The notes below the pieces were generated by a model. That model had not been told where the DNA came from and ran no database searches. It saw only the letters and a program-made list of their open reading frames with translations. The position numbers were made by a program, and so were the translations under genes. Positions 44,243 through 54,117 of a stretch of 64,000 bases of DNA are shown here, piece by piece. Numbering within the stretch: the stretch's first letter is position 1; every line of letters begins with the position of its first letter. The stretch is from Thermobrachium celere DSM 8682 (lineage in GTDB: Bacteria; Bacillota; Clostridia; Clostridiales; Caloramatoraceae): contig NZ_HF952018.1 of the NCBI RefSeq assembly GCF_000430995.1, positions 873,776-937,775 on the forward strand, in the 5' to 3' direction.

Positions 44243-45343
44243 TTATATGAAATTATATGGTTGTTTAGTATAGATAGTATGAATATCTAATGAATTAAAA
44301 GAATTATTCAATAACGTTTTTATATGTTCAATAAAAACTTGTTCCAAGCCAAAATGAGTTGCATCCAATACTACGATATCATCTTCTAATGCTTCTATTG
44401 CTACATGATGTTTAACATCACCAGTAATTATTAAATCACAACCTTTATTTTTAGCAATATGGATTAGATCGCCTCCGGCTCCCCCTACTATTGCAACTTT
44501 TCTTATCTGCCTTTCAGTATCTCCAATTATAGCAACAAAATTTAGATTTAGTTTTTCTTTTAATTCGTTAGCAACATCTTTAGCTTTTACTGTTTTTTCT
44601 AAAATACCTATTCTCCCTATTCCTTTATAAATTTTATTTTCTAACTTAATAATGTCATAAGCAGGTTCTTCATATGGATGGGTTTTTAATAAAGCATTAA
44701 TAACTTGTTTAAGATCTTTTTCTCTTACAATAGTTTCAATTCTTATTTCATCTACACTCTCCATAATATTCTTGTTGCCAATAAAAGGATTAGATCCTTC
44801 TAGAGGTCTAAAGGTACCTTTTCCTCTTAAATTAAATGAACACATGTCATAATTTCCAATATGGCCTGCACCAGCTCTAAAAAGAGCACTGCTTACTTCC
44901 TCAGCATAATCAACTGGAACATATACAATCAATTTATATAAGCTTTCAATTTTATTTTGAAGCAATACAGAAATTTCCTTTAAGTTAAGCTTTGTAGCCA
45001 ATATATCATTCATTCCATTATCATTTATATCATAATTAGTATGTAATGCATATACATTTATATCATTTTTTATCAAATCATATATCATTGACGTAATATA
45101 ATTTTTCTTATCTATCTTTTTTATTGATTTAAATATAATTGGGTGATGACTTATTATTAAATCAATATTGTTATCTATAGCATATTTTACTGTATCTGTT
45201 GTTATATCAAGAGTTATTAAAATTTTATTTACTATTTTATCTTCATAGCCAATTAATAAACCGACATTATCATAATCTTCAGCTAAGCTTAATGGATATA
45301 AATTTTCTAAATATGTTGTAATCTCTTTTACTTTAATAGACAT
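44243..45343 (-). CDS. Nif3-like dinuclear metal center protein (YqfO)
   Basis: 366 residues; Nif3/GTP cyclohydrolase-I-type-2 fold in two halves with a central YqfO insert (about 125-225). Metal ligands visible: ISHHPIIF (about 65), ALHTNYD and DATHFGLE near the end. The Bacillus homologue is yqfO. Reaction unsettled. It overlaps trmK by 16 bp, as in many Firmicutes. Confidence 0.92.
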   Translation of the reverse strand: MSIKVKEITTYLENLYPLSLAEDYDNVGLLIGYEDKIVNKILITLDITTDTVKYAIDNNIDLIISHHPIIFKSIKKIDKKNYITSMIYDLIKNDINVYALHTNYDINDNGMNDILATKLNLKEISVLLQNKIESLYKLIVYVPVDYAEEVSSALFRAGAGHIGNYDMCSFNLRGKGTFRPLEGSNPFIGNKNIMESVDEIRIETIVREKDLKQVINALLKTHPYEEPAYDIIKLENKIYKGIGRIGILEKTVKAKDVANELKEKLNLNFVAIIGDTERQIRKVAIVGGAGGDLIHIAKNKGCDLIITGDVKHHVAIEALEDDIVVLDATHFGLEQVFIEHIKTLLNNSFNSLDIHTIYTKQPYNFI

Positions 45344-46017
45344 TTTTTCACCTCTTCAAAATCAGAAATTAAATTTATTAAATTATCATATTTATCTTTA
45401 TGCAGATTTCTATCTAGATTGTTTAATATTAATTTTAAGTGGTCTAATTTATATTGAATATATTCAAATGTAGTAGAATTTTGTTTTTTTATGTTTACTG
45501 GTCCAATATAAAACTCAGCTTGATTTTTGTATTCGTTTTTGTTCCCATAAGAGACTTTCATTATATGATAATATTTATTATCTTCTTTTATAATATTTTC
45601 GTCAATAATTAAAAAATTTAAATTAAAAAGTTCTTGCCTGAGTATTTCTGGGTATTGAACTGGTTGAAGAATAAGGTATTTGCTATTCTTGCTTATTTGG
45701 ATATCATTTTTGATAATATCAGATATGAGATTTCCGCCCATACCTGAAATCACTATTACATCTGCCTCTCCATTTTTTAATGTTGATAAACCTGGTCCTA
45801 ATCTAACTTCAATTAAATTTGATAACTCATATTTTTTTATATTTTTTTTTGCTACTTCAATAGGACCAATCTTTATGTCACTTGCTATAGCTTTTTTGCA
45901 CTTATTTTCTCTTATTGCTTTTATTGGTATATATCCATGATCTGTTCCAATATCAGCTAAACAATTGCATTTTTCAATCATGTCAAAAACAGCTTCTAAT
46001 CTTTTTGATAATATCAT
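45328..46017 (-). CDS. trmK: tRNA (adenine22-N1)-methyltransferase TrmK
   Basis: About 229 residues; S-adenosylmethionine site LADIGTDHGYIPI, followed by AIASDI and VIVISGMGGNLI. It methylates A22 in tRNA. ATG at 46015-46017 is eight bases after GGAG; a GTG at 46026 is in the same frame. It follows rpoD but beyond a terminator-like hairpin. Confidence 0.92.
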   Translation of the reverse strand: MILSKRLEAVFDMIEKCNCLADIGTDHGYIPIKAIRENKCKKAIASDIKIGPIEVAKKNIKKYELSNLIEVRLGPGLSTLKNGEADVIVISGMGGNLISDIIKNDIQISKNSKYLILQPVQYPEILRQELFNLNFLIIDENIIKEDNKYYHIMKVSYGNKNEYKNQAEFYIGPVNIKKQNSTTFEYIQYKLDHLKLILNNLDRNLHKDKYDNLINLISDFEEVKKCLLK

Positions 46018-46035
46018 TTCTTTCACTCCTTTAAA

Positions 46036-46062
46036 AATAAAAGGCCTACAATTGTAAGCCTA
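46036..46062 (-). terminator. Terminator after rpoD
   Basis: A 20-bp near-perfect palindrome AGGCTTACAATTGTAGGCCT right after the rpoD stop, then TTTTATTTTT on the minus strand. trmK, 46 bp further on, probably depends on read-through or its own promoter. Confidence 0.75.
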
Positions 46063-47187
46063 TTAATCTAAATAATCCTTTAATTTTTTGCTTCTACTTG
46101 GATGTCTTAATTTCCTTAGAGCCTTTGCTTCAATTTGTCTTATTCTTTCTCTTGTTACCTTAAATTCTTTACCGACTTCTTCTAGTGTCCTTGCTCTACC
46201 ATCATCAAGTCCAAATCTTAATCTTAACACTTTTTCTTCTCTTGGAGTTAGAGTATCTAAAACATCCATCAATTGTTCTCTTAACATTGTATATGCTGCA
46301 GCTTCAGCAGGTGCTGGAGCATCATCATCTGGTATAAAATCACCTAGATGGCTATCCTCTTCTTCGCCTATTGGTGTTTCAAGCGAAATTGGTTCTTGTG
46401 CTATTTTTAAAATTTCTCTTACCTTGTCTTCTTCCATATCCATTTCTTTTGCTATTTCTTCAGCAGTAGGTTCACGGCCTAATTCCTGTAATAACTGTCT
46501 AGATACCCTAATTAATTTATTAATTGTTTCAACCATATGAACAGGTATTCTAATTGTTCTTGCTTGATCAGCTATAGCTCTAGTTATGGCCTGTCTTATC
46601 CACCATGTTGCATATGTTGAAAATTTATATCCCTTTCTATAGTCAAATTTTTCTACAGCCTTTAATAATCCGAGATTACCCTCCTGTATCAAATCAAGAA
46701 AAAGCATACCTCTTCCTACATATCTTTTAGCTATACTTACAACCAATCTTAGGTTTGCTTCTGCAAGCTTCTTTTTAGCTTCCTGATCCCCTTGTTCAAT
46801 CTTTTTTGCTAATTCTATCTCTTCTTCTGCTGAAAGTAATGGTACTTTTCCAATTTCTTTTAAGTACATTCTAACAGGGTCATCAATACTAATTCCCTCA
46901 GGGATTGATAAATCCAAATCTTCCTCTAAAAGTTGATCTGGATTAAAATCATCCATATCCTCTAATACTTCAATACCCATTGACTCTAAAATTTCATAGA
47001 TCTTATCTATTTGATCAGTAGATAAGTCAATATCACCTAAAGTTTCCATTATTTCTTTATATGTTAAAAATCCCGCCTTTTTACCCCTTTCAATAAGCTC
47101 TTTTACTACAGACATTTTAGCGCTCTTTGCTTGATTTGTTTCTGCCTTTTTTTCTTGTTTGTTTTGCTTATTAGTTTCTTTTTTCAA
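46063..47187 (-). CDS. rpoD: Primary sigma factor RpoD/SigA
   Basis: 374 residues. A Lys/Gln-rich start is followed by region 1.2 ([21 protein letters not shown]), region 2 ([56 protein letters not shown]), region 3 and region 4 ([28 protein letters not shown]). The start is TTG at 47185-47187 with AAAGGAGG eight bases upstream. It recognises the TTGACA/TATAAT promoters listed here. It follows dnaG as in other Firmicutes. Confidence 0.97.
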   Translation of the reverse strand: MKKETNKQNKQEKKAETNQAKSAKMSVVKELIERGKKAGFLTYKEIMETLGDIDLSTDQIDKIYEILESMGIEVLEDMDDFNPDQLLEEDLDLSIPEGISIDDPVRMYLKEIGKVPLLSAEEEIELAKKIEQGDQEAKKKLAEANLRLVVSIAKRYVGRGMLFLDLIQEGNLGLLKAVEKFDYRKGYKFSTYATWWIRQAITRAIADQARTIRIPVHMVETINKLIRVSRQLLQELGREPTAEEIAKEMDMEEDKVREILKIAQEPISLETPIGEEEDSHLGDFIPDDDAPAPAEAAAYTMLREQLMDVLDTLTPREEKVLRLRFGLDDGRARTLEEVGKEFKVTRERIRQIEAKALRKLRHPSRSKKLKDYLD

Positions 47188-47210
47188 ATGTATAACCTCC
47201 TTTCAAAGGC

Positions 47211-48998
47211 CTATATATGTTCTAACTCCTTTTGGAGCGCTACTAAACGTTGCATAAGATCAATGGATTTTTGTATATTGTTTTCCTTTTCACAATTTTT
47301 AATTTCATTTTTCAGATGGTTTATTTTTTCTTCAATAGAGTAACGTTTTATTGTTTTAATTGCATCGCTTATTATTGTATCATCAGAATTACTTAAATTT
47401 AGACTATTAATATCATAAGCGAAAACTCGTGCAATATCAGAAATATCTTCAGAATTTTGATATTTTGCCATATACTCGTCCTTATTTATATTTATAGATT
47501 CACCTTTTAATAATTTAGAATAAATATCTCTAGCTAAATCTTTATAAACATCTGTAATAAAATCATCTGGTGAAATTTTTGATATTATATTACTAATACT
47601 ATTGTCATTATAAAGTAAAATTGCTAAAATTAAAGCTTCTGCCTTTTTATATGCAGGTATTAAATTGTAAATATTTCCTTTAATATTATTCCTTAAATTC
47701 GGATTATTATTCTTTTCTATTGATAATGTTCTTGATTTGTTTATTTTTTCAATTATTACTGATAATGCAATACCTGTTTCGTTTGATAATTGTTCAGAAT
47801 AATGATGTATCAGAACATCATCCTTCAACTTAGATAATATGTTTATAACTTGATTAACATACTGAATTTTATCAAATTGATTTTTTAAATTTTTTCCTTC
47901 TCTTGCTTTTAAAATTCTATAATCAGTTATATAAATAGCTTCGTCAATTAATTTTTTGAATTCTTCTATACCATAATTATTAACGTATTCATCAGGGTCC
48001 TTCCCCTGAGGAATATTTATAACCTTAACATTTAATCCTACTGATTCTAATATTTCTAAACCTCTTAATGTAGCTGCTTGGCCTGCAGCATCTGAGTCGT
48101 AACATATATATATATCATTTACATATCTTTTTAATAATTTTGCTTGTTCAAGTGTCAGTGCAGTTCCTAAGGAAGCAACAACATTTTCCAATCCATGTTG
48201 GTGCAATTTTATACAATCCATATATCCTTCAACAATTATAATACTGTTTGCACTTTTATTTTTTATTACATAATTCAAACCATATAAATTTTTTCCTTTT
48301 TCAAATATTAATGTTTCTGAAGTATTTAAATACTTAGGTTTTGAATCATCAATAACACGCCCACCAAAACCTATCACTCTACCTTTTATGTCAAATATCG
48401 GGAACATGATCCTATTTCTAAATCTATCATAAATACCTTTATCAGAATTTATAACTAAGCCAGCAGAAATTATTTCTTCATCCTTAAAACCTAATTTTTT
48501 TAAATATTTTAGTAGACTATTCCATTCATTTAAACTAAAACCTAGTCCAAATCTATTAATAATCTTATAATCTATTCCTCTTGACAATAAATAATTAACT
48601 GCCACTTTTGAAGCTTTTAAATTTTTATAAAAGAATCTTGCTGCTTCTAAATTTGCTTTATATAATCTTTCTTTATACTTAGTGTTTTCATCTTTTTTAT
48701 CATTAAGATCAATATTAATATCAGCACGTTCAGCTAAATATAAAACTGCATCTTTAAATTCTAAATTTTTTATTTTCATTATAAAACCAATTACATTTCC
48801 TGCTGCTCCACATCCAAAACAATGAAAAAGTTGTTTGTCTGGAGAAACACTTAGGGACGGGCCTCTGTCGTTGTGAAATGGACAAACTCCAACATAGCTT
48901 CTCCCTACTTTTTTTAAATTAATATAATCAGAAATAACATCAACAATGTCATTATATTCAATTACCTTTGAAATTATTTCATCAGGAATTCTTCCCAT
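47211..48998 (-). CDS. dnaG: DNA primase DnaG
   Basis: 595 residues. Zinc finger of the CHC2 type (C39, H42, C60, C63), core (RNRIMFPIFDIKGRVIGFGGRV), TOPRIM with IIVEGYMD and YICYDSDAAGQAA, and a C-terminal helicase-binding region. It makes replication primers. It starts 130 bp after dgt and precedes rpoD. Confidence 0.96.
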   Translation of the reverse strand: MGRIPDEIISKVIEYNDIVDVISDYINLKKVGRSYVGVCPFHNDRGPSLSVSPDKQLFHCFGCGAAGNVIGFIMKIKNLEFKDAVLYLAERADINIDLNDKKDENTKYKERLYKANLEAARFFYKNLKASKVAVNYLLSRGIDYKIINRFGLGFSLNEWNSLLKYLKKLGFKDEEIISAGLVINSDKGIYDRFRNRIMFPIFDIKGRVIGFGGRVIDDSKPKYLNTSETLIFEKGKNLYGLNYVIKNKSANSIIIVEGYMDCIKLHQHGLENVVASLGTALTLEQAKLLKRYVNDIYICYDSDAAGQAATLRGLEILESVGLNVKVINIPQGKDPDEYVNNYGIEEFKKLIDEAIYITDYRILKAREGKNLKNQFDKIQYVNQVINILSKLKDDVLIHHYSEQLSNETGIALSVIIEKINKSRTLSIEKNNNPNLRNNIKGNIYNLIPAYKKAEALILAILLYNDNSISNIISKISPDDFITDVYKDLARDIYSKLLKGESININKDEYMAKYQNSEDISDIARVFAYDINSLNLSNSDDTIISDAIKTIKRYSIEEKINHLKNEIKNCEKENNIQKSIDLMQRLVALQKELEHI

Positions 48999-49129
48999 CT
49001 TATCACCTTAATATTTCTACAAATTAAATCAAATTCCTTCTTAAAATTGTTATTAAACGCATATCATCACATGACACAATACAATATTATTCGACATTTA
49101 ATCTTATATTCCTTCTCGTTAACAAAAAA

Positions 49130-50134
49130 TTAATATATTTTCCCCCATGATAGTGGTATATAAATATTAATAAATTCATTTATTGCATATCTATCAGTCA
49201 TACCAGCTATAAAATCACAAACTACTCTTTCTTTTCCCCATTCTTCGATTCTATTTATAAATTCAGTAGGCATTTTATTTGGATTATTATAGTAATATTC
49301 ATACAACGCTTGAATCATTTTTATAGCCTTTTCTTCTTCTTGCTTTGCTTTTGATCCTATATAAACATTTTTAAACATAAAATCTCTAAGCTCCCATGTT
49401 GCTTGACCTATTTCTCCAACTAAAGCTACAACTCCAAATTTTATTGCATGCTCGATAACAGCTGTAATCATTTTATTAATTCTTTCAGAATGTCCCTTTC
49501 CTAAAACTTTAATGCATTCCTTAGGTAAATCATCTATTGTAATAATACCTGCTCTTATTGCATCATCTATATCATGATTAATATAGGCTATTTTATCAGC
49601 TAATTTTACAACTTTTCCTTCATTTGTCTCAGCTTCTAAATTTGAAGAATGGCATAGTATACCATTTCTGACCTCATAAGTTAAATTTAACCCTGTTCCT
49701 TTTTCTAAAAAATCTACAACCCTTAAACTTTGTTCATAATGTTTAAAACCACAACTTGCTATTTTATTAAGAACATTTTCACCTGTATGGCCAAAGGGTG
49801 TATGTCCTAAGTCATGTCCTAATGCTATAGCTTCAGTCAAATCTTCATTTAAACCAATAGCTCTAGAAATTGTTCTTGCAATTTGAGCAACTTCCAATGT
49901 ATGTGTAAGTCTTGTTCTGTAGTGATCACCTTCTGGTGCAATAAATACTTGAGTTTTATGTTTTAATCTCCTAAAAGCCTTCGAATGAATGATCCTATCT
50001 CTATCTCTTTGAAATTCTGTTCTAATATTACATTTTTCTTCAAACTTAAGTCTTCCTTTTGTATATTTACTTTTGGTAGCAAGAGGTGAAAGTATTTTTT
50101 CTTCTAATTGTTCGTAATGCTCTCTTATATTCAT
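49130..50134 (-). CDS. dgt: dGTPase-like HD phosphohydrolase
   Basis: About 334 residues. N-terminal RTEFQRDRDRIIHSKAFRRLKHKTQVF, then the HD site: H of RTRLTHTLEVAQIARTI, HDLGHTPFGHTGE, and Asp of KLADKIAYINHDIDDA. It cleaves dNTPs to nucleosides and triphosphate. ATG at 50132-50134 is preferred over the GTG at 50146, which falls in the ribosome site. Close to dnaG, where dgt often lies in clostridia. Confidence 0.92.
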   Translation of the reverse strand: MNIREHYEQLEEKILSPLATKSKYTKGRLKFEEKCNIRTEFQRDRDRIIHSKAFRRLKHKTQVFIAPEGDHYRTRLTHTLEVAQIARTISRAIGLNEDLTEAIALGHDLGHTPFGHTGENVLNKIASCGFKHYEQSLRVVDFLEKGTGLNLTYEVRNGILCHSSNLEAETNEGKVVKLADKIAYINHDIDDAIRAGIITIDDLPKECIKVLGKGHSERINKMITAVIEHAIKFGVVALVGEIGQATWELRDFMFKNVYIGSKAKQEEEKAIKMIQALYEYYYNNPNKMPTEFINRIEEWGKERVVCDFIAGMTDRYAINEFINIYIPLSWGKIY

Positions 50135-50152
50135 AAATACCACCACTTTTAA

Positions 50153-50182
50153 ATTATACTATTCATATTTAATATACAACAA
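50153..50182 (-). promoter_or_regulatory. Promoter of dgt
   Basis: TATAAT (50153-50158) preceded by TTGTTG at an 18-bp spacing on the minus strand, about 20 bp before the dgt ATG. Confidence 0.5.
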
Positions 50183-50242
50183 AAAAATGAAATACCCTTC
50201 TTAATCAAATAATTAATTTTATTCTAATAATTTTATTATTTT

Positions 50243-50283
50243 AGTAAAAAAGCATAATTATTCTATTATTTAGACTTAAATCA
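50243..50283 (+). promoter_or_regulatory. Possible sporulation-type promoter of the CotS-like gene
   Basis: On the plus strand upstream of 50315 lies CATATAAT (-10 like, 6 of 8 to the sigma-E CATACAMT pattern) with TTCTATT 14 bp before it. It is weak, but the gene product is a spore-coat type kinase, so an E- or K-type promoter is expected. Confidence 0.3.
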
Positions 50284-50314
50284 TATAATTTACTGTAAAT
50301 AAAGGGGTGATATT

Positions 50315-51367
50315 ATGGAATATGAAATTGTTAATAAACAGACAACAACTTATACTGCCGAAGATATAAAAAATGTTCTAAACTATTATCCTTATGAAAT
50401 TACAAAAATTGAAAATATAAAAATTAAAGATTCTGATAAGCCACGTGCTGTTTATAAAGTCTATACTAATAATGGTATAAAATGCTTAAAAAAAATGTAT
50501 TATGACAAAGAAGTTCTGCTGTTCATTTATTCCATAATTGAATGGCTAAATTATCACGGAATAAAATGTCCAAGATTTCTAAAAACTAAAAATGGATTAA
50601 GATACGTTTATTATAAAGGAAATTATTTTGTTTTAATGGATTGGATTGATGGTAGAAAATGTGATTATGATAATATTGAAGATGTTAAAGATGCTTCTAA
50701 AAACTTAGCTAAGATTCATAATGCTACAAAGAATTTTAGAAGCATTAGTGGTAGTAAAGTTATTTATGAAGATAAAGATATTTACGATAGTTATTCAAAA
50801 CATTTCTTGCAACTTCTAGATTCTGCAAATAAAGCCTTTTATTACAAGGACAGTTTTTCCAAACTATTTATTGAATATGCTGACTATTACATAGAAAGTG
50901 CAAAGGATTCTATATATTTATTATCTCAAATAGATTTTAGCAACGATAATGTTAGAACTTCTCTGTGTCACTATGATTATGTAAACAAAAACATTATATT
51001 TTCACAAAACGACATTTATATAATTGATTTTGATAAAGCAAAAATTGATTATTCAATTAATGATTTTTATGTATTTATAAAAAGAATAATGAAAAGAAAA
51101 AATACTTCTTGGAATTTTGAAATTTTCAAAACAGCACTTGAAAGTTATGAAAGCATACGTCCATTAAATCAAATAGAATTTAAGTTATTGATTGCACAGT
51201 TGATGTTTCCTAATAAAATATGGAAATTAACAAGAGATTACTATAAGAACATTCAACATTGTAATAAAAAAGCTTTTTATAGAATTTTAAAAGAACTGGT
51301 TAGTCAAAAAAACAATCATCAGCAATTTATGTTAAATATATTTGATTATTTTAATAACAAATATTAA
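50315..51367 (+). CDS. CotS-family spore coat kinase-like protein
   Basis: 350 residues, aminoglycoside-phosphotransferase-like fold. N-lobe Lys in GIKCLKKMYYD (about 53-62); NYFVLMDWIDGR hinge; catalytic loop LCHYDYVNKNIIF (Asp about 221); metal Asp in IYIIDFDKAKIDY. This matches CotS/CotI/YutH proteins of the spore coat. It has AAAGGGG before ATG 50315. Monocistronic, with its own terminator, and transcribed against the surrounding genes. Confidence 0.87.
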   Translation: MEYEIVNKQTTTYTAEDIKNVLNYYPYEITKIENIKIKDSDKPRAVYKVYTNNGIKCLKKMYYDKEVLLFIYSIIEWLNYHGIKCPRFLKTKNGLRYVYYKGNYFVLMDWIDGRKCDYDNIEDVKDASKNLAKIHNATKNFRSISGSKVIYEDKDIYDSYSKHFLQLLDSANKAFYYKDSFSKLFIEYADYYIESAKDSIYLLSQIDFSNDNVRTSLCHYDYVNKNIIFSQNDIYIIDFDKAKIDYSINDFYVFIKRIMKRKNTSWNFEIFKTALESYESIRPLNQIEFKLLIAQLMFPNKIWKLTRDYYKNIQHCNKKAFYRILKELVSQKNNHQQFMLNIFDYFNNKY

Positions 51368-51390
51368 AGGGGCCTAAAAGCCCCTTTTTA
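51366..51390 (+). terminator. Terminator shared by the CotS-like gene and ppdK
   Basis: AAAGGGGC (51366-51373) pairs with GCCCCTTT (51380-51387) over a 6-base loop, then T-run on the plus strand. ppdK converges on it and its stop lies just 2 bp away, so it is likely bidirectional. Confidence 0.85.
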
Positions 51391-51391
51391 A

Positions 51392-54022
51392 TTACCTTGG
51401 ATTTTTAACTTGTGCCTGAGCTGCTGCAAGTCTAGCTATTGGAACTCTAAAAGGTGAACAGGATACATAATCTAATCCAACATTATGGCAGAATTCAACT
51501 GATGTAGGTTCTCCACCATGTTCTCCACATATACCTAACTTAATATCTTGTCTTGTTTGTTTACCTAATTCACATGCCATCTTTACAAGTTTTCCTACAC
51601 CAGATTGATCTAGTTTTTGGAATGGATCATATTCAAAAATCTTTTTATCATAATAATCCTTTAAGAATTTGCCAGCATCATCTCTTGAGAATCCAAATGT
51701 CATTTGTGTTAAATCATTTGTACCAAATGAGAAGAATTCAGCTTCCTTTGCTATTTCATCTGCTGTTAACGCTGCTCTTGGAATTTCAATCATTGTTCCA
51801 ACTTTGTATTGTAAATCTACATTTTCTCTCTTTATTATGTCATTGGCTACTTTTACAATTACATCTTTAACATACTTTAGCTCTTTAACATCACCAACTA
51901 GTGGAATCATTATTTCTGGTACAATATTATAGCCTAATCTCTTCTTAACATCTATTGCTGCTTCTATTATTGCTCTTGTTTGCATTTCAGCAATTTCTGG
52001 ATATGTAACAGCTAATCTACAACCTCTATGGCCTAGCATTGGATTAAATTCTTTTAGACTATCAACAGTTGCTTTTAATTCTTCATATGAAATACCCATA
52101 TTTTCAGCTAATTCTCTTATATCTTCATCTTCTTGTGGTAAAAACTCATGTAAAGGTGGATCAAGTAATCTTATTGTAACAGGTCTGTCTTGCATAGCTT
52201 CATATATACCTATAAAGTCTTGTTTTTGCATTGGTAGTAGTTTATCTAATGCTTTTCTTCTTTGTTCTTCTGTTTTTGCAACAATCATTTCTCTTACAGC
52301 AGGTATTCTGTCTTCATCAAAAAACATATGTTCTGTTCTACATAAACCTATACCTTCAGCACCAAATTTTACAGCTTGAGCTGCATCTCTTGGTGTATCT
52401 GCATTAGTTCTAACTTTTAATTTGCGTATACTATCTGCCCATTCCATGAATGTTCCAAAATAACCTGTAATTTCAGGTTCTACTGTTTTTATTTTTTGTC
52501 CATAAACTTTTCCTGTGCTACCGTCAATTGATATGTAATCTCCTTCTCTTATAACGATATCTCCTACTGTAAAATATTTACCTTCTTCATTAATTTTAAT
52601 ATCTCCACAGCCTGCAACACAACATTTACCCATACCTCTTGCAACAACAGCTGCATGTGATGTCATACCACCTCTTGCAGTTAATATACCTTCAGCAGCA
52701 ACCATACCTTCTATATCTTCTGGTGATGTTTCTGTTCTAACAAGTATAACTCTTTCACCTAATTGTCTTCTTTGTTTTGCTTCTTCAGCTGTAAAATATA
52801 CCTTTCCACATGCAGCACCAGGTGAAGCTGGTAATCCTTTTGCAATTTCTTTAGCTTTCTTTAACTCTTCTTGATCAAACATTGGATGTAACAATTGATC
52901 AAGTTGTTTTGGTTCAACCTTTAACATTGCTTCTTCTTTTGTTATTAGTCCTTCTTCAACCATTTCAACTGCAATTCTTAAAGCAGCTTGTGCTGTTCTC
53001 TTACCATTTCTTGTTTGTAAGAAATAAAGTTTTCCTTGTTCTATTGTAAATTCCATATCTTGCATATCTTTGTAGTGCTTTTCAAGTATATGTGCAATTC
53101 TAACAAATTCGTCATAACACTCTGGCATTACCTCTTTTAATGTTTCAATGCTTTGTGGTGTTCTTATTCCTGCAACTACATCTTCACCCTGTGCATTTAT
53201 TAAATACTCACCAAATATTTTATTTTCACCTGTCGATGGATTTCTTGTAAATGCAACTCCTGTACCTGAAGTTTCTCCCATATTACCAAAAACCATCATT
53301 TGAACATTTACTGCTGTACCCCAATCACTAGGTATATCGTTTAACTTTCTATAAACAATAGCCCTTGGATTGTTCCAAGAACGAAATACTGCCTTAACAG
53401 CTTCTAAAAGTTGAACTTTTGGATCACTTGGGAATTCTTCGCCTTTTTCTTTTCTATATAATTCTTTATATCTCTTTACTACTTCCTTTAAATTTTCTGC
53501 TGTTAAATCTGTATCATATTTTGCATTGTTTTGTTCCTTAATCTCATCTAGTATATTCTCAAACAAATTTTTGTCAATTTGCATTACAACATCACTAAAC
53601 ATTTGAATAAATCTTCTGTAGCTATCATATGCAAATCTTTCGTTATTAGTTAATTTTGCAAGTCCCTCAACAGTTTCATCATTTAATCCTAAGTTTAAGA
53701 TAGTATCCATCATACCTGGCATTGATGCCCTTGCACCAGATCTAACTGATACTAACAATGGGTTTGTAGGATCGCCAAACTTTTTTCCTGAAATTTTTTC
53801 TAATTTTTCCAAGTGTTCGAAAATTTGCTCTACGATGTCGTCCCCTATTACCTGACCATCCTCATAATATCGAGTACATGCTTCTGTTGTAACTGTAAAA
53901 CCTGGTGGCACAGGTAGCCCTATGTTTGTCATTTCAGCAAGATTTGCCCCTTTACCTCCTAATAAATTCCTCATACCTGCATTACCTTCACTAAAAAGGT
54001 AAACATATTTTTTTTGATTCAT
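51392..54022 (-). CDS. ppdK: Pyruvate, phosphate dikinase
   Basis: 876 residues, the full length of the family. N-terminal nucleotide domain (LFSEGNAGMRNLLGGKGANLAEMTNIGLPVPPGF). Phospho-His domain GGMTSHAAVVARGMGKCCVAGC (His about 455). C-terminal TIM barrel ends GICGEHGGEPTSVEFCHNVGLDYVSCSPFRVPIARLAAAQ. It interconverts pyruvate, ATP and Pi with PEP, AMP and PPi, which in clostridia lets PPi be used in glycolysis. No PPDK regulatory protein gene is next to it. Regulator at 54118 may act on its promoter. Confidence 0.97.
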   Translation of the reverse strand: MNQKKYVYLFSEGNAGMRNLLGGKGANLAEMTNIGLPVPPGFTVTTEACTRYYEDGQVIGDDIVEQIFEHLEKLEKISGKKFGDPTNPLLVSVRSGARASMPGMMDTILNLGLNDETVEGLAKLTNNERFAYDSYRRFIQMFSDVVMQIDKNLFENILDEIKEQNNAKYDTDLTAENLKEVVKRYKELYRKEKGEEFPSDPKVQLLEAVKAVFRSWNNPRAIVYRKLNDIPSDWGTAVNVQMMVFGNMGETSGTGVAFTRNPSTGENKIFGEYLINAQGEDVVAGIRTPQSIETLKEVMPECYDEFVRIAHILEKHYKDMQDMEFTIEQGKLYFLQTRNGKRTAQAALRIAVEMVEEGLITKEEAMLKVEPKQLDQLLHPMFDQEELKKAKEIAKGLPASPGAACGKVYFTAEEAKQRRQLGERVILVRTETSPEDIEGMVAAEGILTARGGMTSHAAVVARGMGKCCVAGCGDIKINEEGKYFTVGDIVIREGDYISIDGSTGKVYGQKIKTVEPEITGYFGTFMEWADSIRKLKVRTNADTPRDAAQAVKFGAEGIGLCRTEHMFFDEDRIPAVREMIVAKTEEQRRKALDKLLPMQKQDFIGIYEAMQDRPVTIRLLDPPLHEFLPQEDEDIRELAENMGISYEELKATVDSLKEFNPMLGHRGCRLAVTYPEIAEMQTRAIIEAAIDVKKRLGYNIVPEIMIPLVGDVKELKYVKDVIVKVANDIIKRENVDLQYKVGTMIEIPRAALTADEIAKEAEFFSFGTNDLTQMTFGFSRDDAGKFLKDYYDKKIFEYDPFQKLDQSGVGKLVKMACELGKQTRQDIKLGICGEHGGEPTSVEFCHNVGLDYVSCSPFRVPIARLAAAQAQVKNPR

Positions 54023-54056
54023 GTTGACAACCCCCTGTCTTTTTGCTTTATATTAA

Positions 54057-54096
54057 TTTTTATTTTTGCCAAACCCACTGGGTCAATTTATGACCC
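54057..54096 (-). promoter_or_regulatory. ppdK promoter with overlapping operator palindrome
   Basis: TTGACC (54081-54086), 18-bp spacer, TAAAAA (54057-54062), about 34 bp before the ppdK ATG. The -35 lies in the perfect palindrome GGGTCA-ATTTA-TGACCC (54080-54096). A hairpin here is not followed by a T-run, so an operator is more likely than a terminator. Confidence 0.55.
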
Positions 54097-54117
54097 GCAT
54101 TTTAAAAAGACCCCTTC

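Noticed and set aside
43788-44273. A long plus-strand reading frame (about 161 codons)
   Set aside because: It is the antisense of RNase P RNA, whose conserved blocks and P1 pairing are clear on the minus strand.
46088-46540. Plus-strand frame of 150 codons opposite rpoD
   Set aside because: Complement of a conserved gene; low-complexity Ser-rich product without start signal.
54080-54096. The ppdK palindrome as a terminator of the HTH-CBS gene
   Set aside because: Only a 6-bp stem and no T-run follows it on the minus strand; it overlaps a -35 box instead.
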